Of a DNA stretch of 64,000 bases, positions 25,000-37,900 are shown one piece after another. Location of the stretch: contig NW_024881301.1 in assembly GCF_018691265.1 (NCBI RefSeq), positions 12,584,752 to 12,648,751 of the forward strand, written 5' to 3'. Within the stretch, counting starts at the first letter, position 1; the number at the start of each line of letters is the position of its first letter. A model generated the notes under the pieces. It was not told the origin of the DNA and ran no database searches. It saw only the letters and a program-made list of their open reading frames with translations. Both the position numbers and the translations under genes were made by a program. Source of the stretch: Tyto alba (taxonomy: Eukaryota; Chordata; Aves; Strigiformes; Tytonidae).

Positions 25000-25982
25000 T
25001 GTTGTGGTTTGAGTTCAGAGGGCAGCTGAGCGCCGTGTAGCTGCTCACTTTCCCCTTTTCCCCCCAGCGCTGAGAAGGAGAAAATGAAGCAAAAAGCTTT
25101 GGAATTGAGATAAGGACAGGGAGGGATGACTCACCCATTACAGTTACAGGCAAAAGACAGACTTGTTAGGGAAAGAAAAAAATAACATGAAACTAATACA
25201 AACACTTAACACCACCATTTAGCAGAGAGAGTAGGACAATGAGAAGCATTACCACCTCTTTAAAACACTTCCCCCCAACCTTCCCTTCTTCCCAGACTCA
25301 GCTCTGCTCACTATTTCTCTACCTCTTCCTTGCCAGTGGTACTTCTTCCACCTCAAGGAGGGTGGAATTCCTTGCACTCTCCCACTGCTCCAACATGGTT
25401 CCCCTCTCACAGGAGACAGTCTTCCACAAACTTTCTCTGACATCAGTCCCTCCCACAGGTTGCAGTGTTTCCCAGGCTGCTCTGGTGTGGGTCACCCCTG
25501 TGTGTTGCAGTCCTCCCAGTGCCAAACTACAACGGAGGGGGCTGCTTCTTCCCATAGGGTCCTGGCCTCCTTCAGATACAGTCACCTGCTCCAGCACGGG
25601 TTCCTTCACAGGCTGCAGGTCAGCTTCTGCTCCACCACGGACCTCCATGGGGGGTGGGGGAAGCAGCCGTGCTGACTCACCAGAGGATACAGGAGGGCTC
25701 TGCTCCGGCATACCTTCCCCCCTTCCTCCTCTGTTCTTCCACTGACCTTGGTGTTCACATAGTTGTCGTAACTCCTCACAACTCCAAATCCTCCTCCCAG
25801 GTACCCTTCTTGAACACATTCTCACAGAGCTGCAGCCACCATAGCAAATTTGCTCGGTCTTGGTGCAGAGGTGGGTCTGACTTGGAGCTGGGGGAACTTC
25901 AAGAGGCTTGTCACAGGGGACCACCACTATAGCCCCCTCTCCTGCTGCCAGAAACCCCCACCACTCACACAAATCCAACACA
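25000..25982. mobile_element. solo LTR of an ERVL-type endogenous retrovirus
   Basis: A 983-base element beginning TGTTGTGG and ending CCAACACA, flanked by the exact 5-base duplication ATAGC. A 5-base duplication is usual for ERVL (class III) integration. The interior has degenerate repeats of the type CTGCTCCA(A/G)C(A/G)(T/C)GG and tracts such as CTTCCCCCCAACC. From memory these resemble a GC-rich LTR family common in bird genomes, where many units of this kind are spaced along the LTR. No internal retroviral genes are present, so it is a solo LTR left by LTR-LTR recombination. Orientation is not determined. A minus-strand 227-codon frame (25319-26002) and plus-strand frames inside it are not thought to be genes. 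Confidence 0.8.
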
Positions 25983-25987
25983 ATAGC
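25983..25987 (+). repeat. target-site duplication, right copy
   Basis: ATAGC immediately after the terminal CA of the LTR; identical to 24995-24999. Confidence 0.75.
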
Positions 25988-27865
25988 CTTAAATTTTTTC
26001 AATTGGGTGATGGAGCTGAGTGTGCAGAGCTCTGGAAAACTAGATTACATTCTCTCTTGTGTGATCTGTCATGGTTAGTGTGTAGATGCTCTTGGAAGAA
26101 CAGCAGAAATGCTTAAAGCTCCAGTGAAATATTTGATACCAAATCCATTGGCTTCTTTTTGCTTCATTTTGTTTTATGTTCTTTTGTTTGGTTGTTTTGT
26201 TTTTTTCACTCTGACGATTAGCACTTGCATTTTTAACAGCATTTGTAGCTCAACAGATCACGGTTTTGTGGTGTTCTTTTAAAGTGCCTTCACTAAATGG
26301 ACAGCTGTTCGCAAGTTCATTGAGTTCAGGTACTGGAGTGTGACTGAACGTTTCCATAGTTGAAATCTCTGATAAGGGGAATTTGTCATTAAATAAACCC
26401 AGCCCAGGAACTGATAAAAGTATAAAAATGAATCTTAATTTGCTAGATCATCAATTGCTGTATGTCTTCCTGCAGACATTTGGTGACTAGAGATTAGACA
26501 ACTCATCAAAAGATTTGTCAGAAAGCCTGAATTGTATAAAACTTGTAAATAGTCCTGAGAGCAAACAAAACCTGAGGTAATACTATGTTTATAGTGATTG
26601 TTAAAAAAGTAAACTGCACACCTCTTATTACACTTACCTCCCTTCCTTTAATAAGTGGTAAAAGTAAAATTTTCTGTTCTGTTTCACAAGCATTAGTGTT
26701 AGCACAAGTGGGAATTTGGGGAGGTGGACAGGAAAAGAGACAGGGTTGTCTTGTCACACCAGGAATAATTCTAAGGCCAGTCTAAGCAGTAGTGGGTATT
26801 ATATATGTTGTACAATGCACCATTTTTCAGAAGTATGGAAGGGTTTGACACATTTGCAGGGCAGTTCGTATTACTCAATTCAGCTCTCGATAGTTCAGCC
26901 CTTATCAAAAGTTACCACATTTTCTTTTGGGCTGAAAAATTGAGTTTCTTAGGCTGGTATTTAAAAATTTAAACAAAAAGCACTAACCAAATCCTTCACA
27001 CTGTTTCTGAGAATTGCGCTGGCCGGAAGGAATATCTCTTTTCTGTAATACAGAATATTTTGGTAATCAGGAAAACGTTTTTAATACTATTTGTAATTTA
27101 GAGGGGAAACCTAAATTTGGCTGGACAAGACCTCCCAGATTTCCTTCCTTATGTGTGGACTGTAGTTTTCAGAAGCCTTACTTAGAACTGAGTGTGGGAG
27201 AATAAGAAGGTGATAAGGGAAAGCTGGGAAATGGTGAGCAGCCAAAAAGTGAGGTTAGATGAGGCACTGGGTGTGGAGAAGAGGAATGGTGAAACTGAAG
27301 TTACACAGGTCTAGGTGCTGAACGTGTCTGTGGTGGGGAGGAGGTTGTGAGAGGTGAGGTACACTCCTGATGGTGGAGGAACTGGACCGCAGGAGAGAGA
27401 AATGAATAAGCTAATGGAGAGGGACTGAGCTCGGGAAGCAGTGGGACTAGGCCATGGAATGGGAAACTAGTGTACTGGGCTTGAGTACAATTACTGGAGG
27501 AATTGGTTTTGGCTTACTTTGGGGTGACACCACCATAAGAACATGATGCAATGTGAAACAATTAAATGGCAGTCTTTTCAGTTGTTAGCTGGCCAGTTAT
27601 TTCTAAGAATGCCTTTTATATATGTGGTTGTGATGATGATATAATGCACTGCTTTGAAACTGCTTCCATGGCAGTTTATTCAGCTGAGGAAAGACATGTG
27701 GTAGAGCTTGCTGAGATATCCCAGAAGGATGGAAATGAGCATGGGGGCCATGAACACCATAGTTTGTGTAACCTCTGTATACAGCTTTGTTTGTTACCCC
27801 ATAACAAAGATTTGTGCCTAGGCTTTTCTCTTTGACTAGCTGCTATAGCTTGCTCTGGAACAGAC

Positions 27866-28086
27866 AGCAGGGTAATGGCTTTAAACTGAAAGAGGGTAGA
27901 TTCAGATTAGTTATAAGGAAAAAATTCTTCAATATGGGGATGGTGAGACACTGGAACAGGTTGCCCAGGGAGGTTGTGGCTGCCCCCTCCCTGGTCTTGT
28001 GGAAGGTGTCCCTGCCCATGGCAGTGGGGTTGGAACTAGGTGATCTTTAAGGTCCCTTCCAACCCAAACCGTTCCGTGATTCTATG
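27866..28086 (+). mobile_element. CR1 LINE, 5'-truncated 3' end
   Basis: About 220 bases match the 3' end of chicken-repeat-1 LINEs as known from birds. Landmarks are AATGGCTTTAAACTG, a GGAACAGGTTGCCCAGG segment, GGTGATCTTTAAGGTC and a CCTTCCAACCC segment, ending GATTCTATG without a poly-A tail. Only the 3' terminus is present, as is usual for CR1 copies, so no reverse transcriptase is encoded. It lies in the sense direction in RALBP1 intron 1. Confidence 0.93.
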
Positions 28087-31000
28087 TAAACTGTCACAGC
28101 TTGCCTCATCAGGGAAGTAGTCTCATGGCAAAGCAAGCAGTGTGACAGCATAGCCAGTGCAGGAGGCAGTCATGGGACGGGGGCTTTTCCTATGTAGTTA
28201 TGGTCCAAGTATTACTTTCCCCAAGATGTCTGTTAGGGGCAGCCTGTGAAATGCATCCTGTTGGAGCTCTACAGAATTTGTGGACTAGAGGCTGTGGTGA
28301 CACTGCTTTCCCTGAAGCAACCCAAAATGGAAAGCATATGCTACCACATATCCGGAGATTTGATCTTCATGTGATTATGAGACTTTTTCATGATGTGATC
28401 AGAAACCTTGTTTCTGATATTTCTAAAATGTTTAGGGTAATATTTAATTATTTATTTTAAGGTTGGCACTCTACTGAATGGATTATTGAAGAGCTGGAAT
28501 ATCCTCAGTAATAGGGAGTAACCTGTATACTGCAACATGTTCTGAATGTCAGCTGGCTCCTTCAACAGTCCACTCAAATATGGATGCAGTCCATAGCTAT
28601 CTGATTGTTGAGAGCTAAGTAGTTTTATGTATTTGTATATCCCTACTTCTGAGTTGGTATGGACTCTCAGAGAAGAACTTGAAATACTTTGGATGGTACA
28701 GTAGTTGTGGCAGATGTTATCCACCTACAGGTAAATGAGAGACCACACATACTTTTAGAGCTGATTTGATGCTGGCATTTTTGAAAAATGTACAGCTTGA
28801 ACATACGTGACTGGAGTTGTGTGAATACATGCTCTCCTTTAAAGTAAATTTTCTAACATTCTCATGGCATCACATATCCTCTACAGTAATCTTAGGTTTA
28901 GGAGCTGAATGCTGCTAAGCAATTTGCATTTTACTCTCCTTATCCAAAAATCTTGTGACGGCCATTCTTGAGGCTTTAATTCCTGCCAGTTATGCAGACT
29001 GCATGAGTCACAAGGGAGTTACTTAATGCTATGTTTATGTGATTACTTGTGACTTGTGAAATTTTAAACTTGCTTTACCTGTCTACATGAAGCGCTTCCC
29101 TTTTCTTTCTCCTTTCATGGTCGTGTTGCCTTATTAAAGAAAGGGCACTATTTGTGTACCTGGGTACTGCTTGTTAAATAAAATAGATGGCCTCTGATGT
29201 CATTTTGCTATTTGACTGCATGGCAGTGTTTCGGTCTAAGAAGTGTTTGAGTGAAAGCAGTGTTTTGTATTAAGCTTTTCAGTATGTTGTAAAAAATGCA
29301 TCTTTTTATTTCAAAACACAGCTTAAACTATTGTGGTTTATTGCAGTAATAAAACCTCAGAACAATTTGAATAAAACATAAATGGTTTATTAGCTTTAAG
29401 ATAGTAAAAACTTTGTTCTTTGCCGAAGCTGTTGCTGTAGCTGACAACCATCAGTAGTTACAAGATGATTAAATTGAAATGTATTTAACAGTATCATCTG
29501 CTCTTGGAATGAGCAAGATATGGAACTTAGACATGTCTCAGACATTGCATAGTCTTGTTAAATAACTTAATTCTAACTCTGTCTTCTCATCTTCAAGTCA
29601 TCGTTTTTGACCAACTCAACAGTTCTATGAGTACCACTCATAGTCTCTGAAGTGCTTCGATATGCTTAGGCCACAAGTGATAGTTTTTATTCTTTCCTCT
29701 TATGGTTCATTACTTTCTAAAATGGAGCTGTGCTTGTTACTGTGATAATTTTTGTCCAAAAGCAGTGTGCTTCATTTCTTCAAGTAACATCAGTTTCTTC
29801 ACCTATGTCTGGATCTTTTGGACTGTGATGATGAGGCACTGCTGTGTTTTGGGTCTGGCTTTTGGGTAGTTACAATACAGCAGGTTTGGTAGCTGGGTGA
29901 GTGTTCCCACTCTGCCTCCATCCTTTGATTACTGACTTCTTGGGATTATTTTCAATGTAACACCCAGATTTTCAGAGTGTGTCTGCTCCTGGCAAAATGG
30001 GATGACCTGGGGACACCCACCATGCTTCAAATGTGGTCTTGCGTAATGCTTGTTGCAGAAAAATTCCCTGTGTCCTTCATTCCGCCTAACAGCTTTACAA
30101 AATAACATCTGTGCATGCAATCACCTGCTCTAATTTGCTTCTGCTGTTGCAACTGGTTACAAGGCGTAAAGTAACAAAGAGAAATAATGGCGCCTTCTGT
30201 ACTGAATGAAAGAGCTATGAGTTTGTTTTTTCAAACTGTGCCTCTCTTTAATGTGTTTGTGCTGACTTAAATAACACACTGTAGTAAGTGAGATCTTCTG
30301 AAGTTGGCTGTCATGTCTCTCTGTCTTCAATTTTCTATGTTTTTTCCAAACCCCAGCCGTTCAATACTAATTTTTACTTACGTAGCCCAGGCTGAATTTT
30401 TTTGGAAATAGTTCGTTTTTTTTCAAAAACGAGGCTAGGAAAAATACATTATTTTGCCCATGCAGGCACCTTCCTTCCTCTCCCCAACCCACCTTCCTGT
30501 GTAAAGTCTTGGAAGATGGTGGTGATGTGGTGGCTAGGAGCTTTGGTGTTAAGGACATACTTTCTGCTTTCCATGTTTAAAATCTCTTTTAATGTAGTCT
30601 TTCCTTGGGGGATAGAGAAAAGGTCACAATTCCACACATGTTCAGTGAAGGCTGTTTATTTTTGACAGCCAGTTATTCTGAAGGTTCAACTCCATGTTGA
30701 ACAGGAATATGGTTCAAGAAACTGCATTTTGAGAGTACTGAAAAGAGTAGCTAGGTCTGAGGAGGTGCTTGAACTGTGAGAAGCTCTCCAACACTGTCAC
30801 ATAACAGCATTTGTGGCTCCTGTGGAAGAAGAATCAAATGTCAAGTGAACAAGAACTGGTGGGAGTCAAGGAGCCTGCTGTTGATAGGGAGGCAAGGAAG
30901 AAGATGACTTACTGTAATACTAGGGAGAGACTGAGAGCCAGTTGGAGAAATGGGGAGAAGGTGAGGTAGATAATCATGCAGCAGAGAGGAACATCCAGGA

Positions 31001-32267
31001 GGAAATAGGAACTGATAACTAATTAGATAGAAGAAACAGAGGAAGAAGAATGATAACTTTATCTGCAAGGAAGCAGTGTGCAGCAGGAGAGTAGGAACCA
31101 GCTGAATAAAGAACAAGGAGAGTGGAAAATGGGAGCTTGGGTCACAGAGACCAAAGCAGATGAAGAACATGTTGTGTGTGATATACTGAGGGTGAAAAAG
31201 AGAAATCAGTCAAGACAGGAACCGTGGGAGTACTGGCGCTGGGTGGTAAAGACATCAAAGCTTGCAGTTACAGGGAAAATACTAAGAATGAAGTGAAATC
31301 TGGGGAGATGAAGCTGTCCGTGCAGTATCACAAAACAGAGCTGCTCAAGGAGAATGGTTGCACTCCTGTCACCACAGTTCTGCCACTCCTGTGCTTTCAG
31401 AGAGAGACCTGTTGGGGCAGCTAGCAAATTGAATCATCTCACAAAGGGGTCTTGGAAGACCAAGCTACTGGAATTGGGGTTGTGTGTTAATGGGGTGAGT
31501 AGTATGACACAGGGTGGCAATCAGCTGTTAAATCTCCTGACAGATGAGAATTGCATAGATGAAGATAAGCAATTTGAAGCAAGAGTCTGCTGCAGGGGAG
31601 AGGCAGGCCTGAACAGTAACAGATTGGGAAGAAAAGGTCAAGTCTGAGAAGGAGAAGTTGGCAGAATAATCAGCCTGTTTAAAATGGTCCTCAAAATGCT
31701 GAGGGGATGCATGATTTCTTCTGTGTCACCATTTATTGCTCTGAGCAAAAAATTTGTAAAACATGGAGGAAAGGTACAGATTCGTATGGCAATAGTACAT
31801 TAACATCCATTAGTAAGAGTGGAAGAGGTTTTTGCGGTAGGTCTAAAAGCTCTGATTCTACTAAGTCTTGGTATAATTTGAGCACTATAGAATTTCCCCC
31901 TTATTTAAAGGCCTAGGAAATTACACACATAGGAAAGTAGTGCTTTCTTAAAGATGTAAAATAAATATGAAACACAAGTGCAGTCTTAATTTGTAGCACG
32001 TACAGATATGCACCAAATAAAGTATTTTTAGACAGTGTCTTTCCTTCAGTCAAAATAAAGAATGAACAGTATTAAAAGACCTCATGAATATTTCGTTTCA
32101 TCATAATTCTGTATCTTACTGTGCCCTATTCAGATTCTGATCTGAGTAACTGTTAATTTCCATAAGCACTCTGTGAGTGATTTCCTGTAGTGAGATACTT
32201 TGTTTCATACATATATTAAATTTTCACTGTGTTCTGCATACAGAGAACCGAAGGATGAGAGTTTTTT

Positions 32268-32337
32268 AAACAAAACAAAACAAACCAAACAAAAAAAAAA
32301 AAAAAAAAAAAAAACAAAACAAAAACCAAACCAACAA
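32268..32337 (+). repeat. A-rich low-complexity tract
   Basis: AAAC repeats around a run of 24 A bases, then AAACC and CCAAC motifs. It may be an aged poly-A tail; no body was identified upstream. Confidence 0.9.
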
Positions 32338-34704
32338 CCCTCCCCAAAACCCACTTAGCTAGACACTTTATAATTACTCATGTGGCAAAACACAATTCCC
32401 TATTATGTTTTTCTGTATTCTACCAATCTGTAAATAAAACCCCAGGAATTGACTAACACTGCTGAAGAGTGCTGTGGAACTTATGGGGTAAGTCTGGCTT
32501 CATCCCAGGAGCTCTGCCGGGTTCCAGAGACAAAGCATGTGCATCATCATTTTCCAGGGTAGTGCTTTTGTGCCTTTGCAATGACATTGTCCTTTCCCTG
32601 TGTGTACTTGCCCACTCTAGACGTGGACTGGCTTGTAGGTGTGGTCTACCCTGTTCACTTAAAAAAATTATATGCAATTTCTAATTTCATTCCATGTGTT
32701 ACTGTTGAAATACTGTCTATTGTTCAGCAGCTTTTCAGGTGTTTTACATTTAGTTTTTTGGGGTGGGTTGGAGGGGTTGGTGTATGAAATACAAACAGGT
32801 GCTGTGCAGGAATTTTACAGATCATTCTGATACTCTGATGAGATGCAATACTATTGCCAATCTGTGTCATTGGTAATATTGAAAATGCTTACATAATTGA
32901 AAGTTTTGACCTTTTTGATATCTGTATGTCTGAAGCTTTAGATACCTGGACATTTCTCCTAAAATGTCTTGTTTAAGCACGCCATTTACTTGTTTAAACA
33001 CCATATCAAATTAGCATGCTAGTGTTTTATACCAATTAAAAATATAACAAAACCCAACAGACATGATGAAAAAAAAAATGGCAGTGTCTCATGTTAATGC
33101 TGTTCTCTTTAAAAAAGAGACTTTCTGCTTTTGCATAAGAAGTTACAGTCTGGTTTGTATGATGTATCAGGAGTTCTTGCTTAGCCAGTACGTATCGTTT
33201 ATTTCCCTGAATGAGATTTTATAAAATACTGGTTATTCACGATTGTTTGCCTAACTTAGCAAAGGGTTGACTGCTTTCTTCTTAATTGTGATGTATACAT
33301 CAGCATTAAATAGCAGAAGAACCAGAGGTGACTGCAGAGTCCAAAGGCTAGTGCAGAAGCCAGAACTATTATATCTGGATATACTCTTGTCATAACTAAA
33401 ATAGTCATGGAAATAGGTTTAATATGGCTTTTGTGTGTAATCTTGTATTTTAATTCTGCTTTTTTGGGGCCATGGCTACACAGCCACCTTGATCACTTTA
33501 AGTCTGCAGTGCAGGGCACATTCTTCCTACTCACAGCCTTCCTTATGCTTGCCCTGACCCTTCTATGGTTGCATAAAGAGCCAGGCTATGGAACTGATGT
33601 AGCTTTAAAATAAAAATATTTTTTTCTTCTGTTTGTCTTTCAACAGATAGTTTCCTTCCAGCAGCAACACAGCAGCATGGATTTAAATTGGATTATAGTT
33701 AGCATGTAACCATGACTTGATCTGTCATCCAAATATACCAGTGGGTGTAGGGAATAGATTTTTCTTTTTCTAGGGTTTGCTCTATTTCTGTTTTTCTTTC
33801 ATCCCTTGAAAGAAGGGGTCATATCTGAGGGTGGCCATTTAGACACAAAGGGCCAAATTCAGCAAAGTGGACTCCAGAAGAATGATGTCCCATGCATCAT
33901 ATCTGTTCTATGGAATTTCTGAAATTAATCTGTGCTAGGAAGAGTTTTTTGCTTATGAATTCCACTGCTGAGAATTTATGTATTGGCTTCCTTGAGCAGC
34001 TTTCATATTAGCTGTTATTTGGCCGTAACTCTCAAGCAAACAGCGTACCAGCATCTCGATGTAGATGACCTGACCTAGCCTCTTCAAATGTGAAGTTGTT
34101 GTTGTATACCAGGAAAACTTATTCATTCTTTTTCTACCTTTAATTTGTATTAGCATAATTAGAAGATGGATTTGCTTTAACTCGTTTTTTGTTGCTTTTG
34201 TTTTTGTTTTTTTTTTTAATCTTATTGCAACAGGTTAGGCAAGTTCTTATTTGCATCTATAAAATATGCTTGGGAAAGATGAAAATGATCTTTGCCTTAA
34301 GTACAGTGCTCACAAACACTCTGAGCTTCCAGACAAATATAAAATAGTTAACTTTATATTTTTGACATAAAATATAATAAATATTGCCAATCAGTATGCA
34401 AGCTGCCAATCAATTTTGTAAGAATATTCCGGTGCTTAACACATAATGGTTTATATTTTATAAATTGGAAATGGCTAAAACAGCAGTTTTCATTACGTTA
34501 ATATGGCTTTGGAGTTAGGGGACAGATTCTGCAAACACTGAGTTTAGGAGCTGATGTGTTAATTGCCGTGTCTTGACATAAATTGGAACATTTATTGCAG
34601 AAGGTATTGCTGTTTGTATTTTCAGGATAGAGCTCTAAACAAGGTGATCTGAAACCCACTGCTTAAAATTGTGTGGGGTTTCTTTTTGTTTTCCCCTGCT
34701 ACAG

Positions 34705-34754
34705 GTGTGATGGACAGGTAGCAGAAGATTTCACTTTGATACCAGGGAATCAGA
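34705..34754 (+). other. RALBP1: RALBP1 5'UTR portion of exon 2
   Basis: Fifty bases between the acceptor ctgctacag and the start codon. The context of the ATG at 34755 is cagaATGA, with A at -3 (strictly cAGAATG), acceptable for initiation. A short upstream ATG (34709) opens a frame that stops after a few codons. Confidence 0.8.
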
Positions 34755-34998
34755 ATGACTGAGTGCTTCCTGCCTCCCACTAGCAGCCCCAGCGAACACC
34801 GTCGGGTAGAACACAGTGGGGGTCTTGCCCGTACTCCCAGCTCAGAAGAAATCAGTCCTACAAAATTCCCTGGATTGTACCGCACCGGTGAGCCTTCACC
34901 ACCTCATGACAGCTTGCATGAGCCTCCAGATATAGTATCTGATGATGAAAAGGAGCATGGGAAGAAGAAAGGAAAATTTAAGAAGAAAGAAAAAAGAA
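34755..34998 (+). CDS. RALBP1: RALBP1 coding exon 1 (residues 1-81)
   Basis: RalA-binding protein 1 (RLIP76) is an effector of RalA and RalB. It has a RhoGAP domain acting on Cdc42/Rac, links Ral to endocytosis through the AP2/REPS complexes, and acts in mitochondrial fission. This exon starts with MTECFLPPTSSPSEHRR, the same start as the mammalian protein. It includes a Ser/Pro-rich segment and the Lys-rich motif GKKKGK at residues 69-74, reported in the human protein as one of two ATP-binding motifs. The exon is 244 nt and ends aagaa|gtgagt; the last A joins CG of the next exon to make Thr. Joining all nine coding exons gives 1965 nt, 654 residues, against 655 in human. Confidence 0.97.
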
Positions 34999-37900
34999 GT
35001 GAGTAGACAACTTCTCTTATTTCATGTTTATAATTCATCTTTCTCTTTTTCTTCCTCTCTTAAAATTTAGTATTCCCAATTTTTTTTTTAAACTTGTTTA
35101 GGTGTGAAGGGAGTTAACTTGTACAAGCAGACTTTGTGCAATACCTGTTTCTCCTCCAAAAAACCCACACCTTAATCAAAAAAATGGATTGCTTTTGTTT
35201 GTTTTGCAGATACAGGTGCCAAGCATGTGCCCAGAATTGCGTATAAAACATGTTTATCCAAAATGGTGCATTGATAATTGCTTGGCAGGGGGTTCTTCTA
35301 ATCTCATTATCTATTCACATTCTAAGTGGAGGTTTCCAAGTATATTTCCAAATAGATGCTTTTTGAAATTGTAGCTGAGGTGCTAGCTAAAATAAAACTG
35401 TAAGTTTTTCCTGAATTTTATACTTTTAAATTTGGAAGAGTCAGTTTTAACGACTTTAACCCTTTTCCATTTCTCTCTCATGGTCAGAGTTTGCTGTTGT
35501 GTACCATCCCAAGTTTTCATGTGCACACCGCACCATTATTTGAGTAATAAAATCTGTGTCCTTTTTTCTCTAGCTTCTCAGTTTAGTCTAATCAAGCAGT
35601 TTCCTCCAGCAGTGTCAAAGTATTATTGCAGAGTTCAGAAAAGTACAAGACAATGTCGAGATCTGAATTTACTAGAACCGACACAGTAAAGGTTAGAAGA
35701 AAGTAGAGCTTTGACTATAGAATCCTTTTTTTGTCAGTATATCAGTGTCCAGAACAGAAGTTCTAATGTAAAAAACATACCCCTCCTCCAAAACAACAGA
35801 AGAGAAATCTTACGTCCTCCCTTTAGATTTGTGCAGAAAATTTTGGAAACATGAAATAGGTTTTTATCAATAGAGTTTTTCTACATATTCTGAAAGAACA
35901 AAGCACTTGGAAATACTAAGCTGATCCTGAGCTCTCTCAGCACCAGAAAGATACTCGCTCTCCCAGTCTCTGAAACCTAAGTGGCCCAAATGCTACTACT
36001 TTTTTAACTGACTCTTGTTTTAGCAAAATTTTGAAATAATTTTCCTCTACTGTAACACCTGTATCTCTGGTACCAGGGAGTTCTGGATGCCAGTGTACCT
36101 TGCGATTTTCTTATGTGTGACATTTGGAAGATCAAAAACAATGAGACAGCACACAATATTCTGTTAGAATGAATATGATCACTATTTGTTATATGCATGC
36201 ACGTATTTAAATAATTACTCTAAGAATTTGCTGCCACTGCACTGCTTTTAATCAAACCCATCTCCTGGAATTCAGGGATTGTTTCTACCACAGTTTAGAA
36301 GGAGCATTGTTACTTTAACTGAAGACTGTGTGCCTAAAGAATGCCGTAACTCAAAAATATATTATCCTTAAGTTAAAGCCAACAGTTTACAGGTTATAAG
36401 AAAAGTGATTCCTTAGGGTTTTTCTTTAATGTGAACAACATTGGATTGGTGATGAAAATTTGGTATTGATTGGACAGGTCTAAATTCAGGCTATTAGTAG
36501 TTGATTTTTTATTCTTTGCCAATCAGCTTTCTGTTATAACTCTGCATTAGACACCTCTAAATTTGGAGTTGTTAGAGGTCAGCATTATGCATAGTGTGGG
36601 TTTCTTTGTGGTGTAATTCGCCAAGTCTCATGGTGATAGTCTAACTGAAGGTTGAAGAGGAAGAATGCTTCTTCATCAAATACATGCAGGTCTGCATACA
36701 CTAGCACTGAAACCGCTTTCTACTTTCTTCCGCAAGAGATTACAACACATTTTATAGCTGATGTAAAGCAATTTTTGTTGCTTTAAAGGTATGAAAAATC
36801 CTCAAAAATGCAAAATATATAGGAAGAATCAAATTATTTCTTGCAGCTGTAATGTAAAAAGCATTCAGCATTTCTTAGCCCTAATATGTCATATAATTGC
36901 CAGTCAAAGAGTAAGTTACACACATCTCATACAGTCCAAAAATTATCATCATCATAAATATAACCTCAATGAACATTTTACTTACATAAATTAGAAGAGT
37001 TCTGTACAGTTGCTTAATATGGTTGAATTTTGAAGAGTTACCCTTCCAGCTTTGCCTTTTGTTATTCCTTCCATACTTTGGATTTTTCAGATTCTTCAAC
37101 GTTTGAAATTCTGTTACATGTATTCAGGCTGGTTTTTTTCATGTTTCTGGCTACCTGTTTTGATTCTGGACAATACACAACCTGCTGTGGTCATGTAACT
37201 TGGGGTTTAAACAAATATAATTGAACATTTCAATGAGAAAAAGACAAGTATTGTCATTAAATTATGACTGAATGTTTGTTGAACTTACAGTATTAGTGAA
37301 TTAACAACAAGGTCATCCAAACTCCTGAAATGTAGGTAACTTTAATCCTACAAAGGTTTTGCGGTATTTTGATAATACTCTAAATGTAAACTGTAGAAAT
37401 GCTTGAAGAGCAGGAGCGTATGTGGAGAGGGAAGGATAAATATCCCAAGGTTACTCATTTTAATTTTTCAAGTAAATCCTGTTTTCAGGAGTCATGTACT
37501 CATAGCTGTAGTATTATTACCTATATCAAAAAAACATTTTTGTATGCTAGCAAGGGATCTTTTTTCTTATGTGGTTAAATAATGATTTTATATTTTTCTT
37601 ATTCATGGCAGTAACCTAGTGCACAGCAAACATGACTGGGGAAAAAGTACTAAAAATGTTTTAGAGATTATAAAAAGAAATATTCCATTTAATTTTCAAT
37701 GTGGAGTGTCAGCTGTTGGAAAAATATTTCAGCCACTGATTTCTATTCTCTACTCCTCTCTGATAGACAGTGTTGATTAGCTGTAGAGTGAGTTACATTA
37801 GGGGATTTATTAGGGATTAAAATGAATTTTCTTTTTACTGGGATATTTTTAACTTGGATCTGTTTCCTGACTCAAAATATCCCTTGTCCATGCAAGAACT

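Larger units (their letters stand above)
16126..34704 (+). other. RALBP1: RALBP1 intron 1
   Basis: About 18.6 kb of mostly AT-rich sequence ending at the acceptor ctgctacag. Recognisable content is the ERVL-type solo LTR (25000-25982), the CR1 3' end (27866-28086), several A-rich tracts and two purine-rich stretches (about 27.19-27.48 and 30.84-31.66 kb). Open frames inside it have no recognisable products, including 19697-20089, 27566-27835 and the minus-strand 227-codon frame within the LTR. Confidence 0.8.

Noticed and set aside
25319..26002. 227-codon minus-strand open frame
   Set aside because: It lies inside the solo LTR, whose base composition produces long open frames; no retroviral protein motif is visible.
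27566..27835. 89-codon plus-strand frame just before the CR1 fragment
   Set aside because: No similarity recognised, no splice or promoter context; likely chance in intron 1.
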